Shown: positions 1 through 6,991, counted from the stretch's first letter. The stretch is DNA of 10,209 nt from Candidatus Geothermarchaeota archaeon (GCA_030601715.1 JAUWBL010000022.1:1-10209); one strand, 5' to 3'. The notes: generated from the letters alone by a model not told the origin. Translations and numbers: made by a program.

Positions 1-908
1 GGTTCGCCGGCCCCTTCGTCGGCGGTGTCTTTCAGCACATAGGTCAAACTGTCTTAGGCCTGACGCTCGAGGAGAGCTACAGGCTTCCCTTCTTCGCCGT
101 CTCCCTCCTTGGAGCAACGGCGGCGCTCCTCATCATTTGGAAGGTCCGCGAAACGAGGGGGATCCGAGCCTCAAACCCCACGGCGAGCATCGAGGGAGAT
201 GTTGCGAAGGCCGTGCCTTCTCACCGTGTCGCCTTCTACATGAAGATCCTCTTCATCTTCGCCCTCTCCAACGGTTTCGCCGTCGGCTTCGTTCAGCCCG
301 TGGGGGTCCTCTTCCTAGGTGACAACTTCGGCGTCGACCCGCTTATCATCGGCACCATTTTCTCCACCGCTGGGTTCATCGGCATAGGCGCCAACTACGT
401 CGCGGGTAGGACGGCGGACCGCACAGGCAGAATACCGGTCATCGCCCTAGGGGGCTACTTCTCCAGGATAGCCTCCCTCTTCATGCCCCTCACCTCAAAC
501 CTGCTCCAGGCAGGGAGCGTCATAACGGCCCGATTCTTAGGCATCAGCGTAAGCATGCCAGCTGTGAGGGCCCTCCAAGCAGACATAGTGCCCGAGCGTA
601 TCAGAGGGAGGCTCTTCGGCAAGCTGCAAGCCTTCTTCAACTTGGGAATGATCGCGGGCCCCATCATAGGTAGCTGGGTCTACGACCTCTTCCAAGGATC
701 CACATACGTCCTTCAAATCTCCTCCATCACCCTCGTCTTCCTAGGCGGCGGCATTCCCTTCATCATGAGCGGCGCCTTAGGGATAGCCGCTCTGACGCTC
801 TTGGTTCTGTTCGTGAAGGAGCCCTCGAGGCGCAAGCAGGGGGCGGTCATCACGCCGCAGAAGTTTGCCTTGGGCGGCGTAAACGACAGCACGCCACCGG
901 ATTCTTGA
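1..908 (+). CDS. MFS transporter, C-terminal part (5' end outside window)
   Basis: The frame is open from the left edge (first full codon at position 3) to a TGA at 906-908, so about 301 residues of a larger protein are visible. The visible part starts in a Gly/Pro-rich helix (FAGPFVGG), passes one more hydrophobic helix (about residues 28-46), a polar loop of about 30 residues, and then the six hydrophobic segments expected of the second half of a 12-helix major facilitator. The loop at visible residues about 135-147 (GRTADRTGRIPVI) is the MFS motif-A-like loop between helices 8 and 9. A later segment (RGRLFGKLQAFFNLGMIAGP) is also typical of drug/sugar-type MFS carriers. It acts in the cytoplasmic membrane as a secondary transporter. 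The substrate cannot be told. An internal GTG at 213 is not the true start, because homologous MFS sequence continues upstream of it. The protein ends in a short polar tail after a Lys/Glu-rich stretch. Confidence 0.88.
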   Translation, partial: FAGPFVGGVFQHIGQTVLGLTLEESYRLPFFAVSLLGATAALLIIWKVRETRGIRASNPTASIEGDVAKAVPSHRVAFYMKILFIFALSNGFAVGFVQPVGVLFLGDNFGVDPLIIGTIFSTAGFIGIGANYVAGRTADRTGRIPVIALGGYFSRIASLFMPLTSNLLQAGSVITARFLGISVSMPAVRALQADIVPERIRGRLFGKLQAFFNLGMIAGPIIGSWVYDLFQGSTYVLQISSITLVFLGGGIPFIMSGALGIAALTLLVLFVKEPSRRKQGAVITPQKFALGGVNDSTPPDS

Positions 909-924
909 GGGCATCCACCTGACG

Positions 925-950
925 CCCTCCCGAACAGCCGGGCTGGAGGG
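925..950 (+). other. GC-rich inverted repeat downstream of the MFS gene
   Basis: CCCTCC (925-930) and GGAGGG (945-950) form a 6-base stem 17 bases after the MFS stop. A competing small stem CCCG/CGGG lies at 929-932 and 939-942. The short direct repeat CATCCAC flanks it at 912-918 and 952-958. No T tract follows, so it is not a typical archaeal terminator. It may be a structured 3' end, an operator, or chance in GC-rich DNA. Confidence 0.2.
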
Positions 951-1006
951 ACATCCACTCCTCCGACGAAAGATTTCTTGCGGATTCCGCGAAACAGTTC
1001 TCAGTC

Positions 1007-1018
1007 TAATAAAAAAGG
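1007..1018 (+). promoter_or_regulatory. TATA-like box upstream of the ECF S-component gene
   Basis: An A/T-rich island (TAATAAAAAAGG) stands out in GC-rich surroundings. Transcription starting about 25 bases downstream (around 1037) would give a leader of about 25 bases that contains the Shine-Dalgarno at 1047-1053. Promoter type and start are inferred from archaeal consensus only. Confidence 0.5.
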
Positions 1019-1046
1019 AGCAAAAGAACTCTGTTGGCAACGACCG

Positions 1047-1053
1047 TAGGAGG
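1047..1053 (+). promoter_or_regulatory. Shine-Dalgarno fixing the GTG start at 1062
   Basis: The sequence TAGGAGG lies 8 bases before the GTG at 1062. It also contains an in-frame TAG (1047-1049), so no upstream start is possible. The ATG at 1060 overlapping the start reads ATG-TGA and is closed at once. Confidence 0.75.
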
Positions 1054-1061
1054 CTCGTCAT

Positions 1062-1616
1062 GTGACTGCTGCCGGTGGATTGACATCGAAGGACATCGTA
1101 GTTGTGGCCTTGTTGTCCGCTACCTATGTCGCATATGGTTTACTCTCCAGTTACACCGTTGGGATCGTCACCCACGGGACGGACACCCATTTCGTGAGGT
1201 CCGCGACAGTAGTGGTGTTGGCGGCCTACATTCGGAAGTTTACAGGCCCGACGCTCATGGGCGTCGTATCGGGCCTCCTCTTTGGTTTCTTGATCCCGGC
1301 GGCGGGTAATCCAGCAGGCCTCCTCTACCTGCCCCCCAGCGTCTTCGCCTATGCGTTTCTGTACGATGTCTACATGAGGCAGGCCGGCTACCCCGGAAGC
1401 CCCACCAGGGGTCGTCACGTCATCATCGGGACCATCATAGGAAGCATCGCCATGTCCGTCATCGCCCTAACAGTTCTGACTCTCGTACAAGTCTTCACAC
1501 CCGAGGTCATCCTGTTCGCTTGGGTTGGGGAGCTAATAGGTGGAATAGCGTTAGGGATAGGAGGGAGCCTCTTGGGGATCCGAATCGTCAGGCAGTTGCG
1601 CCTGGCGAATACTTAG
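1062..1616 (+). CDS. Probable ECF-type transporter S component (six-helix membrane protein)
   Basis: The protein is 184 residues long, highly hydrophobic, with about six predicted membrane helices (roughly residues 10-30, 43-57, 62-80, 86-103, 118-143 and 148-175). It has a short cytoplasmic-looking N-terminus and a basic C-terminus. Size, helix number, a Gly/Ala-rich second half and a conserved-looking polar segment between helices 1 and 2 (THGTDTHFVRSA, residues 38-49) fit substrate-binding S components of energy-coupling-factor vitamin/metal importers, including the thiamine-precursor-type families. In that role it would bind a small vitamin or metal and work with an EcfT membrane protein and EcfA ATPases. 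None of these is encoded in the window, so they would have to be shared from elsewhere. The GTG start is set by a good Shine-Dalgarno. A T tract follows the stop, so it is probably transcribed alone. It could instead be an unrelated small integral membrane protein; the ligand is not identifiable. Confidence 0.68.
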   Translation: MTAAGGLTSKDIVVVALLSATYVAYGLLSSYTVGIVTHGTDTHFVRSATVVVLAAYIRKFTGPTLMGVVSGLLFGFLIPAAGNPAGLLYLPPSVFAYAFLYDVYMRQAGYPGSPTRGRHVIIGTIIGSIAMSVIALTVLTLVQVFTPEVILFAWVGELIGGIALGIGGSLLGIRIVRQLRLANT

Positions 1617-1682
1617 TCCTTCAGTCTGGTTTCAGTAGAAACAGCTCAAGTAGAGCTATTCAGCTCCCCTTTCAGTCAAAAA

Positions 1683-1690
1683 TTTTTTTT
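1683..1690 (+). terminator. Poly-T transcription terminator after the ECF S gene
   Basis: A run of eight T preceded by five A lies 67 bases after the stop at 1616. Archaeal RNA polymerase terminates at such T tracts. A small hairpin (GAGCT 1653-1657 with AGCTC 1662-1666) lies just upstream. On the opposite strand the same site reads as five T after eight A, so it could also end leftward transcripts from the Lrp gene. Confidence 0.6.
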
Positions 1691-1826
1691 CCTCCCCACA
1701 CACGCACAGACAGGGAACAGGGCGGCCAATAATTTGAAACTAGTTGCCTTCGGCTTCGCCTCGAGGGATCTGCGCTGCGAGATCATGATCGAATTTTGCG
1801 ACGTTCGACGGATGACTGCACTAGGA

Positions 1827-2294
1827 TCAATCGCTGGTGATCTGTGGCTCCAAGTCGTATTCTATCTTGAGCTTACCCGTGGCCACCCTGACGACCACAT
1901 CCTTTATGCCCGGCGTGCTCCGGAGATCGTTCTCTATGCTGTTGAGGTGTCCTATGTCCCTGGTGTGGAGGACAGTCAGAATGTCGTATTCCCCAGTGCT
2001 CTGCATGACGTGCAAGGCTTCCCGCATCGATGAGATCTTCTCGAAGATCTCCTCCATCCGGTCGGGGCTGGATTTGATCATGACCACGGAAGTGACTGGT
2101 AGCCCTATCTTCTCGGGGCGCACCAGGACGGTGAACCTTATGATGACTCCCCGCTCAAGAAGCTTCCCAACCCTGTACCTCACCGTGGACTCGGGGCGGC
2201 CCACCCTTCGCCCTATCTCGGCGTACGAGGCTCTGGAGTCCCTCTGAAGCATCTCTATGATGGCCTTGTCGACCGCGTCTATTCCCTTGAACAT
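1827..2294 (-). CDS. Lrp/AsnC-family transcriptional regulator
   Basis: The protein is 155 residues, the normal size for the family. Residues 4-60 form the N-terminal helix-turn-helix: a first helix DAVDKAIIEMLQRD, then SYAEIGRRVGRPESTVRYRVGKL, followed by the wing region ending GVIIRF. Residues about 65-148 form the RAM (Lrp/AsnC ligand-binding) domain with the characteristic GEYD turn at 101-104. These proteins assemble into dimers, octamers or similar rings and regulate amino-acid, energy or stress genes, often including their own, in response to amino acids or other small effectors. Effector and targets cannot be told here. The ATG at 2294 fits the usual family start, and GGGAG abuts it directly, so the message is likely almost leaderless. 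It lies 141 bases downstream of the giant repeat-protein gene on the same strand, with its own TATA-like box between them. Confidence 0.92.
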   Translation of the reverse strand: MFKGIDAVDKAIIEMLQRDSRASYAEIGRRVGRPESTVRYRVGKLLERGVIIRFTVLVRPEKIGLPVTSVVMIKSSPDRMEEIFEKISSMREALHVMQSTGEYDILTVLHTRDIGHLNSIENDLRSTPGIKDVVVRVATGKLKIEYDLEPQITSD

Positions 2295-2321
2295 CTCCCA
2301 CAGTTGCTACCGTGACGGAAG

Positions 2322-2328
2322 AATTAAT
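2322..2328 (-). promoter_or_regulatory. TATA-like box of the Lrp gene
   Basis: Read on the minus strand this is ATTAATT within TCATTAATTC, centred about 31 bases ahead of the ATG at 2294. Transcription starting about 26 bases downstream would leave a leader of only a few bases. That agrees with the absence of a properly spaced Shine-Dalgarno. Confidence 0.5.
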
Positions 2329-2435
2329 GATGTGAACAGAATGCAGCACTCCATCCTCACCTGGGCGATTCCCAACGTGTCTACGGTTCCTAGACACCGC
2401 AACTGGACGTTGAAGAGGAGAATCACAACGAAGGC

Positions 2436-5400
2436 TCACACACCAGCCATGACCCGCTCGTCGACGTGTTTCTTGACTGGCTCCCTGTCATAGTCGATAC
2501 GTACCTTCACGATCTTTCCTCCCCGTCCTCGCTCTCCCGGGAAGATCCGCCTCTCGACGACCCCTCTATGGACAAGCTCTCTGAGGGCCGAGCCCAACTC
2601 ACCCCGTCTGCCATAAAGGCTAGATCGGGAAACGCGGGCTCTACTGGCGATCTGGGTGCGGCTCCTCCACCCCGCTTTCTCCAAGTAGATCTTCCTCCTC
2701 ATGTAGTCCTTCACGAACTCCTCCACGAGACACTGAAACACCTTGCTAGAAGTCTCCGTCTTGAACTTGAATGTTGGAACACGCTCAACGGTTAGATGCA
2801 CCGGTTGGACGGTCTGAGTCCTCAGCCGGCCGAACTCATCCACGAACAGGATCCGAGGGGCCATCACGAACCGCCCGGCCTCCCGCCCCCTCAGGGTGAA
2901 GGTCAGGGACTCCACCTGGAAGGGCCTGAGCCGCGCCCCCTTCATGTTCAGGGAGTCATCCTCAAGCCTGTATCTCTCAGGTGGGAGAACGATTTCCAAT
3001 CCCTCGGGAGTGAGCTGGTCAATCCTCACGAGCAATCCCAAACCCTTGCCCGTGTTTACAAGGTCCAGTCTGGCATCGAACCGGCTACCAGCCTTCACCT
3101 CGAAGGGCACCGACAGATGACCCAGAACGTTCGGGTGCTCCAAAGCCTCCAGCCCCACCGCTTCTTCCAAAGCCGACACCTGAGACGACAAGCTCGTCGT
3201 CGTCGAGGCTGAAGTGGGCGTCTTTACTATGTCCATCAGGGAGACGGCGAATTTTCGTTCCCCTCGCGCCCTCTCCAAGACCCGCAGCACCTCGTCTCTC
3301 TCATCGTTGTATCCAGTCTTCTCGTAATGCTGGGCGGAGGATTCCAGGCACTTCTCGGCTAGACGATAGAGCTCGGCTCGCCTTGCAGGGTTCTTCTCCG
3401 TTTCCGCATCACCCATGTAGACATAGGCATCCAAGAGTCGACTAGCAGCCTCCGCCCAGGCGGAGGCATCCCCGAACCTTCCTTTGAGATAGTGGCTAGA
3501 AGCCGCTTCGAGATGTTTCTTTGCCTCTAGGTAGACCTCTGGTTTTCTCTCCTCTACGAAACGCAGTATCGAAGCCATGGATGTACAGTAATGGGCGTTG
3601 CCGAGGCACATCAGGCCGACTCGTCCGGAAACCCCCTCTTTGGCTTCAAGAAACAGGCGAGCGCCCTTCTCAAAAACCTCTGCTTGGCTTTGGATCTCGG
3701 CAAGCTTCATCTGGCGCCACGCCTGACAGAACAACGCCATCGAGATGAACTCGGTTCCTTCTCTCTCAGGCCCCAGATTCTCCCCCAACGATCCGAAGAT
3801 GCCCGCCGCCTCCCCATACATCTCGGCTGAGGAACTCTTGTCTCCCGATTTCGAGAGAATCTCCGCCTCCTCCAGCATTTCCCTCGCCATGCAGTACTTG
3901 GATCTGAACCTCGCCGTTCGTGCAAGAGCACGCATCTCTGCGACCTCTCCTTCTGCCTCGGCTCGCTCCGTCTCATCGGTTAGTGCCTCTCTGGCTTCGC
4001 TGAAAGCTTTGGTGGCTAAGCGAAAACGCTCGACGGCCGCCTTCCGCTTCGCCTCCTTCACCCTGTCCTCCGCAGCCTCAACTAGAACCTCTGCGGCGTA
4101 GTAGGAGGCCAGAGGCAGGAACCTGCTGGTTGCTTCAAGGTTCTTGACGGCGCTTTCATAGAGAGCTCTCGCACGTGAGAATTCCTCGAGACGGTGATGG
4201 TTTCGTGCCTTCTCAATGTCCTTCCAAGCTGACATGTAGGAAGCGTAGTCCAAGTAGTAGTCTGCAAGATGGGCCATCTTCTTGGCGGCCTGCCTGTAGT
4301 CGTGGGCTGCCGAGCTGAACTCCTTGGCGGCCTTTGTGTACTGCTCCAGCTCATTCAGAATAATGGCGGCCGACCAATGAGCCTCAGCAGCTCGACCGGG
4401 AAACTCCAGATCCGTCCAAAGCTTGGAGGATATCACAAGGGCGTTTGTGGCAGTGTCAAGTAACTCTTCGTCGCCTGTGAGTTTGTGTAGCTTCCTGAGA
4501 GCGGTGGCGTGTCGGTCCTGATAGGTTGCGAGAGTGTAGACATATCCGGCAAGGGCGCTGGGCTCGATGCCTACGGCACATAACTCTATCGACTTGTCTA
4601 TGCTGGAGACGGCCTCTGCAAGAAACTCGCTACGCTCCTTCTTCGTCGTCTTGAGGTCCGCCAGCTCCGACAGAATCAGCCCCAGGTAGTTGTGCGAGAG
4701 GCTCCTGTGCCAGTAGTCGGAGGGTCTCGTCTCTTCCCAGACGTCTATGGCTTCCTCTTGGGATCTGTGTGCCTCGTCCAAAAGCCTCTTTCTGTCCGTC
4801 TTCGAGGCAGTGGTCATCGAGAGAGAGTATAGGGTCTTGCTCAGCTGGTGCAGGGCGTAGCCCTTGGCGAACACAACACCAGAGGATCTGCCCCCTGCCA
4901 CGGCCTCACGGCACATCTCCACAGCCTGGCGATAGAGCTTTGCCTTCTCCTCACTCGTCGTCTTTGTTTCTGTGGCCAAGTGTGAGTAGGTCTCCGCCAG
5001 CCACGCCAGGGTGAGCGAGGCGATGCCGTCTTCGCCGAGGATCTCTGAATGCATCAATGCTGTCTCTGCGTACTCTGCCGCCTGTCTGGCCTCCTCTTCC
5101 TTCCTTGCGGGATCCTCCTCCAGATGCATCCTCCAAACCGTATCTTGACAAAGGTTCCAGGACGCCTCCGCTAACACCTTCTTGTTCCTGGTGATGAGTG
5201 CTTCCTCCATGGCATTCCGATAGTGTCGAAGATGTTCATCGGTTTCTACCCCGGCGACCCTGTAGACTGCGGTTCCCAAAGCGCAGTGAGCTCTGCTCAA
5301 TCCCTCATGATCCCCCTGACCTCTGGAGAGATCCAAGGCCTTCTGCGCGTAGTCCAAGGCCCTTTCATGGATTTCAAGAGCTTCAGCTCTCTCCAGCTCC

Positions 5401-6056
5401 AGCGAAAACAGGGCCGTGGAGAGAAGTCGACTCGTGCTCGAAAGAGCCGTGGAGAGTTCCGTTTCCCGCTGTTCATCGGAAAAAATGCGTATTGCTTTCT
5501 CCCCTAGGCGGATGCCTTCCCGAATTCTCTCTGTCCTTCTTCTCTTGTCTGACTCGATGCGGAGAATCTCACTGTTGTATGTGACCAAATCAACGCAGGA
5601 CCGCGCTACGCCGAAGTTGTCTTCTAGTTGCTCATATGCACCCAAGGCGCATTCCAGAAGCTCTCTGCTGTCCTCCAGGAGTCGTCTTTTCCCATCTGTT
5701 CCCCTTTGGATAATAGACTCGAGAAACAGTGCCTTCGATCCACAGGCATCAGCTCTAGCCTGTTCGCCCTGTGTCTTGATGGCTCCATACAACTCGGCCG
5801 CTTGTCTGTAGTTTTCTGCGGCTTCTTCGACCTCTCGAATGTAGCCCTCTTTAGTCTCGGCTTGGAGTGCAGCGTAAACCTGGCATCGCGCGATTTCTTC
5901 GATTATGCCAGCCCTTCTCGAAAGGTCTCTAGTCCTGATTCTCCCCAATGCCTCAGAGTATTTCTCAGCTGCGCCTCTCCACTCGTATCGACGTTCCAGC
6001 TCCAGCGAAACCTCGAAGAGTTCCTGTAGCGATTTCTTGCTGGGCACTCCTGCCAA
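2436..6056 (-). CDS. Giant TPR-like repeat protein with beta domain and C-terminal winged helix
   Basis: This 1206-residue protein fills more than a third of the window. Residues 1 to about 940 are helical, rich in Ala, Glu, Leu and Arg, with repeated patterns of the A..Y..A type (for example around 20-36, 85-100 and 230-265) typical of TPR-like solenoids used for protein-protein binding. A Ser/Thr-rich linker (about 946-960) follows. Residues about 978-1093 form a beta-rich Ig- or CARDB-like domain (starting LSVPFEVKAGSRFD, with LDLVNTGKGLG). Residues about 1102-1188 form a winged-helix-like domain with SRTQIASRARVSRSSLYGRR and a wing FPGERGRGGKIVKVRI, so it may bind DNA. No signal peptide or membrane segment is seen, so it should be cytoplasmic. 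The start is uncertain: TTG at 6056 (first, 15 bases after an in-frame TGA) or GTG at 6047, neither with a well-spaced Shine-Dalgarno. Its cellular role is unknown; a large regulator or scaffold is inference. Confidence 0.88.
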   Translation of the reverse strand: MAGVPSKKSLQELFEVSLELERRYEWRGAAEKYSEALGRIRTRDLSRRAGIIEEIARCQVYAALQAETKEGYIREVEEAAENYRQAAELYGAIKTQGEQARADACGSKALFLESIIQRGTDGKRRLLEDSRELLECALGAYEQLEDNFGVARSCVDLVTYNSEILRIESDKRRRTERIREGIRLGEKAIRIFSDEQRETELSTALSSTSRLLSTALFSLELERAEALEIHERALDYAQKALDLSRGQGDHEGLSRAHCALGTAVYRVAGVETDEHLRHYRNAMEEALITRNKKVLAEASWNLCQDTVWRMHLEEDPARKEEEARQAAEYAETALMHSEILGEDGIASLTLAWLAETYSHLATETKTTSEEKAKLYRQAVEMCREAVAGGRSSGVVFAKGYALHQLSKTLYSLSMTTASKTDRKRLLDEAHRSQEEAIDVWEETRPSDYWHRSLSHNYLGLILSELADLKTTKKERSEFLAEAVSSIDKSIELCAVGIEPSALAGYVYTLATYQDRHATALRKLHKLTGDEELLDTATNALVISSKLWTDLEFPGRAAEAHWSAAIILNELEQYTKAAKEFSSAAHDYRQAAKKMAHLADYYLDYASYMSAWKDIEKARNHHRLEEFSRARALYESAVKNLEATSRFLPLASYYAAEVLVEAAEDRVKEAKRKAAVERFRLATKAFSEAREALTDETERAEAEGEVAEMRALARTARFRSKYCMAREMLEEAEILSKSGDKSSSAEMYGEAAGIFGSLGENLGPEREGTEFISMALFCQAWRQMKLAEIQSQAEVFEKGARLFLEAKEGVSGRVGLMCLGNAHYCTSMASILRFVEERKPEVYLEAKKHLEAASSHYLKGRFGDASAWAEAASRLLDAYVYMGDAETEKNPARRAELYRLAEKCLESSAQHYEKTGYNDERDEVLRVLERARGERKFAVSLMDIVKTPTSASTTTSLSSQVSALEEAVGLEALEHPNVLGHLSVPFEVKAGSRFDARLDLVNTGKGLGLLVRIDQLTPEGLEIVLPPERYRLEDDSLNMKGARLRPFQVESLTFTLRGREAGRFVMAPRILFVDEFGRLRTQTVQPVHLTVERVPTFKFKTETSSKVFQCLVEEFVKDYMRRKIYLEKAGWRSRTQIASRARVSRSSLYGRRGELGSALRELVHRGVVERRIFPGERGRGGKIVKVRIDYDREPVKKHVDERVMAGV

Positions 6057-6094
6057 TCCCCGAGTAGAAACTCAGGATTAATTCCAAGCATAGG

Positions 6095-6100
6095 ATATTT
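6095..6100 (-). promoter_or_regulatory. TATA-like box of the giant repeat-protein gene
   Basis: The minus strand reads CTTCAAATATCC here, about 42 bases ahead of the TTG at 6056. This would place the transcript start near 6071 and a leader of about 15 bases. A second A/T-rich candidate (AATTAATC, about 6077-6083) lies closer and would give a leaderless message. The choice is not decidable by eye. Confidence 0.35.
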
Positions 6101-6114
6101 GAAGAAAGATTCCT

Positions 6115-6132
6115 CAACCCCTCTGAGGGTTG
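6115..6132. other. 18-base perfect inverted repeat between the RAM gene and the giant gene
   Basis: CAACCC (6115-6120) and GGGTTG (6127-6132) flank a 6-base centre. It sits about 60 bases after the RAM-gene stop and just upstream, in transcription direction, of the TATA-like box of the giant gene. On the minus strand it is followed by a pyrimidine-rich run (TCTTTCTTC). It could be an operator for a dimeric regulator such as an Lrp protein, or part of a 3' end of the RAM transcript. Confidence 0.35.
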
Positions 6133-6193
6133 CCAGCTCGAATCCCACGAGTGGCCTGGCGTACGTCCGACCCGTGCTTCCCGCGATGTAGCT

Positions 6194-6439
6194 CTAGATG
6201 TCGATGCTGAAGAGAGTCTCGGTCCGGAGGTTTCTCCCGTGAAGCTCTTTGATCAGGTTCTGATATTCGCTCCACTTCTTGATCTGGAAGGTGACCACGA
6301 AATCGAAACGGCCAGAAACTGCGTGGACTTCACGTACGCCTGCTAAGGGTTCTAGGGTCTCCTTCAACTCGCTCAGGAGTGACCCTGGATCGCTACTGCC
6401 CCTCATCAACACAATGCCCCTCCACGGTGGTCCATTCAT
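6194..6439 (-). CDS. Stand-alone Lrp/AsnC ligand-binding (RAM) domain protein
   Basis: The protein is 81 residues and is essentially one RAM domain: beta strand (RGIVLMR, 7-13), helix (PGSLLSELKETLEPL, 18-32), strand with VREVHAVSG (35-43), the GRFDFVV turn (43-49) matching the family's G-aromatic-D signature, a second helix (WSEYQNLIKELHG, 56-68) and a final strand (LRTETLFSIDI). The helix-turn-helix of full Lrp proteins is absent. Such small proteins bind amino acids or related effectors and may form mixed rings with full-length Lrp proteins; that partner role is known for the family only in outline and is inferred here. The ATG at 6439 is supported by a strong TATA box about 33 bases upstream and near-leaderless geometry. 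It is followed on the same strand, after 137 bases, by the giant repeat-protein gene, and a full Lrp gene lies beyond that. Confidence 0.86.
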   Translation of the reverse strand: MNGPPWRGIVLMRGSSDPGSLLSELKETLEPLAGVREVHAVSGRFDFVVTFQIKKWSEYQNLIKELHGRNLRTETLFSIDI

Positions 6440-6725
6440 CTTGTCTCAGGTACACAATACCACCTCGTTTTATAAGGCTTGCCCATTCAGAACGTCGGAG
6501 AGAGGAAAACGTCGGAAAAATGGACAAGGCGAAACAACCCTCCGTTTCTTCAAAAACTCTCTCTCACAACCCAAACCCCTGATCCGACCTTTGTCGCCAC
6601 CGTTCTCAGGCAATCTGCCGGACTCGAGGCTAGTCGAAGAGAAATGAAGACGACTAGGCGTTCTTCGTCGATGAAAAACACCCAGGTATTTTGCTCGATC
6701 TTAGGATGGTCAGAGGTTGAGAGGA
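6440..6725. other. Divergent intergenic region with short repeats
   Basis: No convincing gene is present. The region holds the RAM-gene TATA box, a 9-base direct repeat AACGTCGGA at 6491-6499 and 6508-6516, and an inverted repeat CTAGTCG/CGACTAG at 6630-6636 and 6651-6657 with a 14-base spacer. Pyrimidine-rich stretches around 6550-6600 are otherwise featureless. It lies between a leftward gene (6439) and a rightward gene (6726) and so should hold both promoters. Confidence 0.4.
6468..6475 (-). promoter_or_regulatory. Strong TATA box of the RAM-domain gene
   Basis: The minus strand reads CCTTATAAAACGAGG, a close match to the archaeal box A. Its centre is about 33 bases ahead of the ATG at 6439, predicting a transcript start only about 6 bases before the start codon. 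It is the best promoter match in the window. Confidence 0.7.
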
Positions 6726-6959
6726 ATGCTGAGCCCGAAAACAGTGGAGAAGTGGGTCGGAGAAGTAAAGGACCGAGCCGTCCTGGACCGCCTTGCGGAA
6801 ACCGTGAACAGGCTCTTCAGGAAGCCTGTCGGGGATGTCCACGCTGGCCTGGTTAACTTTTCCCCCGAGGACAAGAAGAGGCTGCGGGAATCCACCCTGC
6901 GCGAATTCGAGGCAGAGAGGCACAGGGGGCTTTCTCTGACTCGCCTAGGGCTAAGGTAG
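6726..6959 (+). CDS. Small charged helical protein of unknown function
   Basis: This 77-residue protein starts at ATG 6726, preceded by GAGG at 6713-6716 (9 bases away) and the purine-rich GAGAGGA directly before it. An upstream in-frame TTG at 6717 would add three residues and is less likely. The product is rich in Arg, Lys, Glu and Leu, with a helix about 5-32 (KTVEKWVGEVKDRAVLDRLA), a turn KPVGDVHAG (33-41) and a second helix after NFSPEDKKRLRES (44-56). No family is recognised, and no membrane or metal-binding motif is seen. A T9 tract begins 33 bases after the TAG stop, as expected for a real single-gene transcript. The overlapping frames in both directions give low-complexity shadow peptides, which favours this one. 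Confidence 0.6.
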   Translation: MLSPKTVEKWVGEVKDRAVLDRLAETVNRLFRKPVGDVHAGLVNFSPEDKKRLRESTLREFEAERHRGLSLTRLGLR

Positions 6960-6991
6960 ACTCTGGACGCAGGCTAGCCGACTCCCCTTCC

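Noticed and set aside
1034..1309. Open frame of 91 codons starting at TTG 1034
   Set aside because: It overlaps the well-supported ECF S-component gene in another frame and encodes a Cys/Arg/Gly-rich peptide with no helix pattern.
1781..1790. Palindrome GATCATGATC downstream of the Lrp gene
   Set aside because: A 10-base palindrome of this kind is common by chance, and no promoter lies beside it.
2796..3212. 138-codon + strand frame opposite the giant gene
   Set aside because: Pro/His/Gln-rich shadow of the minus-strand gene, no Shine-Dalgarno; the same holds for the other + strand frames within 2436-6056.
5903..6148. 81-codon minus-strand frame spanning the start of the giant gene
   Set aside because: It is out of frame with the giant gene for half its length and shows no protein-like pattern, so it is not an alternative N-terminus.
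6654..6923. 89-codon minus-strand frame opposite the small charged protein
   Set aside because: The + strand frame has a Shine-Dalgarno, charged-helix pattern and a following T9 tract; the minus frame has none of these.
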